Assembly (NCBI GenBank): GCA_910585955.1
Contig: CAJUGC010000001.1
Coordinates: 232,575 to 280,122 of the forward strand
DNA: 47,548 nt
Origin: an uncultured Christensenella sp.
Lineage (GTDB): Bacteria > Bacillota > Clostridia > Christensenellales > Pumilibacteraceae
Direction: 5' to 3'
Shown: positions 43,357-47,548 of the stretch, piece by piece
How positions within the stretch are numbered: the first letter of the stretch is position 1
Layout: every line of letters starts with the position of its first letter
Program-made: the position numbers and the translations under genes
Notes under the pieces: model-generated
What the model was told of the DNA's origin: nothing
Database searches by the model: none
Seen by the model: only the letters and a program-made list of their open reading frames with translations

Positions 43357-44001
43357 GTGCAAGAACACCGCCCCGAAAATACATATGCCTCAAAAAACAA
43401 AGCCGAACCTTCGCACAGAAAGCGGGATAAGCGCGCTCCTGCAACAAAGCGCGCAATACACAACGCTTTCGTACAGCTTGTCGGAGAAAAGAACTTCAAC
43501 GACATAACCATAAAGAACATTGCGGAAAGGGCGGGCATAAATCGCAAAACATTCTATTACTACTACGCCGGCATACATTCTCTCATAGAAGAAATAGAGA
43601 ACGGTTTTGCAAACTCTTTGACAAAGCTTATGGAAAATGTGGAATATCCTCGCGGCTCGAACCGTATAGAAATATTGCTGCGCAAGATCACCGAAGCGAT
43701 AAGTCTCGACGTCGATTTTTACTATCACCTTATGCGCGCGGAGCACGACAACAGCATTGTTTTCAAGCTTACGGAAATCGTGAAGAAAAACGTAAAAAAC
43801 CAACTCGTCTCTTATTATGTAATCGACGCCGAAACCGTCGATTTTATAGCCGATTTTTGTACGGCGGGTATGTTCGAAGTATACCGATTGAGATTTACGA
43901 GCGGCAAAGAGCTACGTCTCGACGAATTAGCCGATAAAATAGAAAAATTGCTGCTTAGCGGACTTAGGTCTTTTCTTAAAGACTTCGATCGCAAAATATA
44001 G
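43357..44001 (+). CDS. TetR-family transcriptional regulator
   Basis: A 214-residue regulator. After a charged, flexible leader (~1-28) comes a TetR helix-turn-helix (KNIAERAGINRKTFYYYYAG, ~52-71); the remaining helices form the ligand-binding and dimer domain. The start is GTG at 43357, six bases after AAGGAT. It stands alone on its strand behind an exceptionally strong promoter and in front of the DnaA-box region. No neighbouring target gene is obvious, and self-repression is common in the family. Confidence 0.9.
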   Translation: MQEHRPENTYASKNKAEPSHRKRDKRAPATKRAIHNAFVQLVGEKNFNDITIKNIAERAGINRKTFYYYYAGIHSLIEEIENGFANSLTKLMENVEYPRGSNRIEILLRKITEAISLDVDFYYHLMRAEHDNSIVFKLTEIVKKNVKNQLVSYYVIDAETVDFIADFCTAGMFEVYRLRFTSGKELRLDELADKIEKLLLSGLRSFLKDFDRKI

Positions 44002-44073
44002 ACGGCTCGCCGTTATAGTAGGCGTTCGTTTTATCCTCGTTTCTTTGCTTCCTATAAGGGGACAACTCTCGAG

Positions 44074-44124
44074 TTATCCACATTGGAAGGAGATTATCCA
44101 CAGAGTTATCCACATTGTGGACAA
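44074..44124. other. Cluster of four DnaA boxes
   Basis: Three perfect TTATCCACA boxes in the same orientation at 44074-44082, 44094-44102 and 44106-44114, and one inverted near-consensus box (TTGTCCACA read on the minus strand) at 44116-44124. The 15-base unit GAGTTATCCACATTG occurs twice. They lie between the convergent TetR and 62-residue genes, so no promoter is expected there. Such density is typical of replication origins or DnaA-titration/reactivation sites. dnaA, dnaN and rpmH are not in the window, and no clearly AT-rich unwinding element adjoins. Confidence 0.85.
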
Positions 44125-44130
44125 AATTCG

Positions 44131-44167
44131 ACGCTCTTTGCACTTTTTTTGCGCAAAGAGCGTTTTT
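44131..44167 (+). terminator. Terminator after the TetR gene/DnaA-box region
   Basis: ACGCTCTTTGC (44131-44141) and GCAAAGAGCGT (44153-44163), an 11-bp stem followed by TTTTT. It may serve the minus-strand operon as well. Confidence 0.8.
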
Positions 44168-44212
44168 CCGTTTCATAGAATATTTCTTTAGCCTTTCGTT
44201 CCGAAAAAACCT

Positions 44213-44401
44213 TCACCAATCCTGCTTTTTCAGCGACGGACTTTTTACGTCGTCGTAATGCTCGAAATATTTGCGCTTGAACGCTTCCGCGTCTGTCTCG
44301 TAAAGACGCGCTATTTCCTCCCATTCCTCCGGCGTAAAATCGGACATACTTATCTCGCCGTCGAAGCTGTCGAAGAAACGCATAAAATCCCTCTCCGTCA
44401 T
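44213..44401 (-). CDS. 62-residue acidic protein, partner of the Y1-transposase relative
   Basis: A small acidic protein (FTPEEWEEIARLYETD in the middle) with no recognised family. Its ATG overlaps the stop of the upstream gene (ATGA) and follows GGAGAGC, so it is translationally coupled to the degenerate transposase. It is likely a real gene because of this coupling, and its function is unknown. Confidence 0.65.
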   Translation of the reverse strand: MTERDFMRFFDSFDGEISMSDFTPEEWEEIARLYETDAEAFKRKYFEHYDDVKSPSLKKQDW

Positions 44402-45150
44402 GCTCTCTCCGTCCCCGCCGCCTTAAGCGTCCGCTCGACAGCGCTCTTATTCACCCCGAGAAGAGCCGCCAGGCGACGTATACTTACGCCGCGCTCATGC
44501 AGATAGCGCACCGCGTCCGCCTGTCTTTCGGGAGTCAGGTTTTCGACTTCGTAAGCAGTCAAGCCCGCAAGTCTCTCCTTAAGCATTTCGGCGATTTCTG
44601 CGTCGGTAAGAGTTTGCTTTGCTTTAATAAATCCGCTTTCTCGCTCCATCTCAAGCCTAAAGCGAGCCGCCGAGTCGCCGCATAGCATCATTACCGTTCC
44701 GCCCTTTAACTGCGCCGCACCCTTATCATACGCACCGTAACTCGAAAAAGGATAGCGCATATCCGACGCCCCGTTTTCGAGAGGCAACCGGTGGACGTAT
44801 CGTACCGCGTCGAGAGCTTCCTCCGCCGTCTCGAGCGGGCGTGACTTAAAGCGGTCGTAAAACAGCTTTCCGCTTCTCTGATACTTGCGGTTATACCGCG
44901 CGGTATACTTCGGAAGAACCGTGCGCATCAGATCGGATATGCCGCTTAGACCTTCCTTAACGACGAGGCAAATTTTTTCGGACAACAGTACATACGCGCA
45001 GATCTCGGCGTAGTCCTCTTCCGCCGCAGCTCCGAGCATCTCGACAAACCGACGGCAATCGTCGTCCTCTACGAAAATAAGTTTGTTGTTTCCGAGTATT
45101 TCGACATAATATATGCCCGACTCGGCACGCACTCTTGCTTTCCTCGCCAT
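44398..45150 (-). CDS. REP-associated Y1-transposase relative lacking HUH histidines, with C-terminal HTH
   Basis: A 250-residue protein with the outline of IS200-like/REP-associated Y1 transposases: N-terminal MARKARVRAESGIYYVEI, mid-part YNRKYQRSGKLFYDRFKSRPL and the AVRYVHRLPLENG stretch with the expected catalytic-site Tyr. The metal-binding HUH motif, normally NHVHLL, reads EKICLV here (K59, I60, C61), so cleavage activity is probably lost. A C-terminal extension carries a helix-turn-helix (VSIRRLAALLGVNKSAVE). It looks like a domesticated DNA-binding protein. Its ribosome binding site overlaps the ppk stop, and it is coupled to the 62-residue gene. No terminal inverted repeats or target duplications were seen, so it is not part of an intact insertion sequence. 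Confidence 0.78.
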   Translation of the reverse strand: MARKARVRAESGIYYVEILGNNKLIFVEDDDCRRFVEMLGAAAEEDYAEICAYVLLSEKICLVVKEGLSGISDLMRTVLPKYTARYNRKYQRSGKLFYDRFKSRPLETAEEALDAVRYVHRLPLENGASDMRYPFSSYGAYDKGAAQLKGGTVMMLCGDSAARFRLEMERESGFIKAKQTLTDAEIAEMLKERLAGLTAYEVENLTPERQADAVRYLHERGVSIRRLAALLGVNKSAVERTLKAAGTERA

Positions 45151-45163
45151 AGCTTTTCTCTCC

Positions 45164-47221
45164 TTAACGCTCTTCGAGCATAGCGGCTTGACTGTCTATA
45201 AGATCTTCGCCCTCTGCGATTTCTCTTTTGACGTATTTTCCGCGATCGGTCAGATAACGCCCTTTGACATTATCCGCAAGAAGCAGGTCGAGCAAACCGC
45301 GGATCTTTTTCCGTATACTCTTGTCAAGCACGGGCGCGGCTATCTCCACCCGCTTGTCGATGTTTCTCGTCATGAGGTCGGCGCTCGAAATGTATACCTG
45401 CGCATCGTCTCCGTCTCCGAACGCATATATTCTCGAGTGCTCCAAAAAGCGTCCGACTATGCTCTTTACGGTTATATTTTCAGTCACTCCCTCTACGCCG
45501 GGGATAAGACAGCAAATCCCGCGCACGATAAGATCGATGCGCACTCCCGCCTTGGACGCGGATATAAGCTTTTCTATAAGCTCGCGATCGGTAAGGCTGT
45601 TCATCTTCATTATCATGCGAGACGGCTCGCCTTTTTTTGCTCGTTCGATTTCTCTGTCGATCAGTTCGACAAATCCTTTTTTAAGCGTTTCGGGCGCCAC
45701 AAGCAGTCGGCTGTATTCGTGCTCCGCATTCGCGATCGCAATATTCCTGAAGAAAGCGACGGCGTCCTCTCCGATTTTATCGTCGGACGTAATGATGTTC
45801 AAGTCAGTATACTGCTTTGCCGTGCTCTCGTTGTAATTGCCCGTTCCGAGATGAGTTATATAACGCACCTTATCGCCGTCCTCAAGCACTATCGAAACTA
45901 TTTTGGAATGTACCTTATAATTACCCATGCCGTATATGACCGTACAACCCGCTTCCGCAAGCAGGTTCGCATAGTACATATTGCTTTCTTCGTCGAAGCG
46001 CGCGAGAAGCTCTATTACGACCGTAACGTCCTTGCCGTTTTCGCACGCTTTCAAAAGCGCGTCCACCACTTTGGAACGAGAGCTTAATCTGTAAATGGTT
46101 ATCTTAATGCTGCGCACCTTTTCCGACTGCGCGCACTCGTTCAGAAGGCGTACGAAAGTCGTATCCATGCCGTCGAACGGATAGGACAGAAAAACGTCCT
46201 CTTTCATGACCTGCGCCAGGACTCCTTCCTTCAGTTTTTCGGGAGTGCGACCCTTGAACGGCGGATATTTCAAGGTAGCGGCGACCTCGCTCGGGAAATA
46301 CTTGTCAAGCGAGAACAGAAATTTGTAGTCGAGGCAGTCCGATACCGAAAAGCAACGGCTCTTTTTGAGTCCGAGATTTTTTATTATAAAATTTTTTATC
46401 TTGTCGGAAGCCGTGTTTATCTCAAGACGCACTACGTCGAGCGAAGCGCGCATATCTATCTTGTCTTTTAAGTATTTGGAAAAATCGTAATCGTATTCGG
46501 AATCTACGTCCGACTCGTCCGTTTCGAAATCTGCGTTTCTCGTCACGCGAATGAGCGCGCTGTCCTTAACGGTATATCCCGAAAAGCAGAGCGGGCCGAA
46601 AGCCTTTATAAGCTCCTCTATCGTCATTATCGATTTCTTTTTGCCGCCCGAAAGTTCGACTATGCGCGGCAGTTTTTCGGGTACGGGAAGAAGTCCTATC
46701 ATGCCCTTGTCGCCCTTGTTTAAATCGTATACGATACACATGGATCTATTCGCAAATCGGAGCATAGGGTGCTTTGCGTCTATAACGAGTGGACTGAGAT
46801 AGGGCAAAATGTGCGAGGCGAAATATTCGCCCGCCTGCTTTTTCTGTTTTTCGGCAAGCTCGTCCGCACTTAAGATCTTTAATCCCGTGGCCTTGAGTTC
46901 CTTTTTAAGCTCGCGCCAAACTTGCGCGCGACGCTTATATCTCGGCTTTGTTTCGGCAAGTATACCGTCCGTCTGCTCGGAAGCCGTAAGCTTTGTCTTG
47001 TTCTCCTTGGACGAGGGGGACACCATCATTTGATTGTATAAAGAGCCGACTCGCACCATATAGAATTCGTCGAGATTGGACGTGAATATAGACAAGAACT
47101 TGCACCTTTCCAAAAGAGGGTTCGTCCTGTCCTCGGCTTGATCGAGCACCCTGTCGTTGAAAAGCAACCAACTGTACTCGCGGTTCATATATACTCCCGA
47201 ACAAAAAATATTTCGGCTCAT
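45164..47221 (-). CDS. ppk: Polyphosphate kinase
   Basis: A 685-residue enzyme of the PPK1 family, which makes polyphosphate from ATP. The N-terminal signature EYSWLLFNDRVLDQA and FTSNLDEFYMVRVGSLYNQM is followed by the catalytic phospholipase-D-like halves. The autophosphorylated histidine is probably that of YKVHSKI, followed by HLGTGNYNE; the second active-site histidine is in FLEHSRIYAFGDG. The ATG at 47221 has AAGGAG six bases upstream; an ATG at 47188 with GGGAG is an alternative and would give a more usual N terminus. It is the first gene of an operon with the transposase relative. No exopolyphosphatase gene is nearby. Confidence 0.95.
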   Translation of the reverse strand: MSRNIFCSGVYMNREYSWLLFNDRVLDQAEDRTNPLLERCKFLSIFTSNLDEFYMVRVGSLYNQMMVSPSSKENKTKLTASEQTDGILAETKPRYKRRAQVWRELKKELKATGLKILSADELAEKQKKQAGEYFASHILPYLSPLVIDAKHPMLRFANRSMCIVYDLNKGDKGMIGLLPVPEKLPRIVELSGGKKKSIMTIEELIKAFGPLCFSGYTVKDSALIRVTRNADFETDESDVDSEYDYDFSKYLKDKIDMRASLDVVRLEINTASDKIKNFIIKNLGLKKSRCFSVSDCLDYKFLFSLDKYFPSEVAATLKYPPFKGRTPEKLKEGVLAQVMKEDVFLSYPFDGMDTTFVRLLNECAQSEKVRSIKITIYRLSSRSKVVDALLKACENGKDVTVVIELLARFDEESNMYYANLLAEAGCTVIYGMGNYKVHSKIVSIVLEDGDKVRYITHLGTGNYNESTAKQYTDLNIITSDDKIGEDAVAFFRNIAIANAEHEYSRLLVAPETLKKGFVELIDREIERAKKGEPSRMIMKMNSLTDRELIEKLISASKAGVRIDLIVRGICCLIPGVEGVTENITVKSIVGRFLEHSRIYAFGDGDDAQVYISSADLMTRNIDKRVEIAAPVLDKSIRKKIRGLLDLLLADNVKGRYLTDRGKYVKREIAEGEDLIDSQAAMLEER

Positions 47222-47548
47222 TTGACTCTCCTTTTTCTTTTCGATTATTCTTTCGTCTTACTATGCGGCGACAAACTCAGCCGTTCACACACAAAGCAGC
47301 TTGTGCCGATGAATACGCGACACACTTTTTCCTTCTATTGCGCCTCAAGCCCCGAAGCCGTAGTCGCGTCGCAGACGGGTAGCCGGCAACGAGGCGAGCG
47401 GGTTGTTGTACATATTCGTACTACGCCCGCAGCCGAGGAGCACGCAGCCCACCTGCGGCGATGAATACGCGGTTTCCGTTTGCCCGCATTTTTGCCTCAA
47501 GCCCCGAAGCCGTAGTCGCGTCGCAGACGGGTAGCCGGCAACGAGGCG
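47222..47548. repeat. Gene-free right end with a 152-bp tandem repeat
   Basis: This stretch of 327 bases upstream of ppk holds no credible gene. GATGAATACGCG occurs at 47308 and again at 47460, and a 55-base block at 47342-47396 is repeated exactly at 47494-47548; both give a period of 152 bases. The second copy is cut by the window end. The block can fold: GCCTC (47342-47346) pairs with GAGGC (47391-47395), and CCCCG with a later CGGG. The family differs from the REP-like modules at 6-44 and 9261-9371. No clear ppk promoter was found. Confidence 0.85.

Noticed and set aside
43024..43368. A 114-residue minus-strand frame over the CBM35-like lipoprotein end
   Set aside because: It runs across the terminator and the TetR promoter and resembles no protein.
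44398..45150. An intact IS200-type insertion sequence
   Set aside because: The HUH histidines are missing, no end structures are visible, and the gene is embedded in an operon with ppk.

Overview
The window looks like a chromosome segment from an anaerobic, low-to-mid GC Firmicute of the class Clostridia, probably an uncultured gut or rumen resident. The grounds are AGGAGG-type ribosome binding sites, sigma-A promoters of TTGACA/TATAAT type, lipobox lipoproteins, an ECF transporter S component, two [FeFe]-hydrogenase-like proteins, the Fe-S type of PurF, and secreted enzymes for plant polysaccharide and glycoprotein. No rRNA, tRNA, CRISPR array, prophage or intact insertion sequence was seen. 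The order Christensenellales is a guess from protein style only.

Layout. 1-2 kb: a kinase-like phosphotransferase and a frameshifted alpha/beta hydrolase, next to a repeat module. 2.2-3.0 kb: an AraC regulator with an apparently leaderless start. 3.0-16.9 kb: a minus-strand xylan locus, read as GH3 -> modular sugar-binding-like lipoprotein -> GH10 xylanase lipoprotein -> repeat region -> GH3 -> modular GH10 xylanase lipoprotein. 17.1-22.5 kb, plus strand: a NodB-type deacetylase and a 1,374-residue membrane-anchored M60 metallopeptidase with an F5/8C module. 22.5-25.8 kb, minus strand: a cyclophilin and a zinc-ribbon/TIR/Sel1-repeat protein. 26-29.8 kb: MscS and a small membrane partner, ECF-S, ribosomal protein L9 and a 10TM heavy-metal exporter-like protein. 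29.9-36 kb, plus strand: a four-gene hfs-like hydrogenase/sensor/phosphatase cluster followed by purF. 36-42 kb, minus strand: an AraC regulator with a G10 tract, then a third GH3 with a four-helix membrane protein and an Ig-like lipoprotein. 42.3-44 kb: a CBM35-like lipoprotein and a TetR regulator. 44.07-44.12 kb: a tight DnaA-box cluster. 44.2-47.2 kb, minus strand: ppk, a Y1-transposase relative that has lost its HUH histidines, and a 62-residue partner. The window ends in a 152-bp tandem repeat.

How the genes fit together. Two GH10 endo-xylanases are tethered to the membrane as lipoproteins. Two GH3 enzymes carry a membrane helix at each end, and a deacetylase is divergently transcribed from the same intergenic region. 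Together they suggest cell-surface breakdown of xylan, with the non-catalytic lipoprotein as a possible substrate binder; no sugar transporter is in the window. All three GH3 proteins have the permuted domain order (C domain, Fn3-like domain, catalytic N domain). One ~140-residue beta-rich module occurs once in the large xylanase and about four times in the lipoprotein, and is the best candidate here for an undescribed carbohydrate-binding family. The TIR/Sel1 protein and the DnaA-box/degenerate-transposase/repeat set are the other regions most worth following up.
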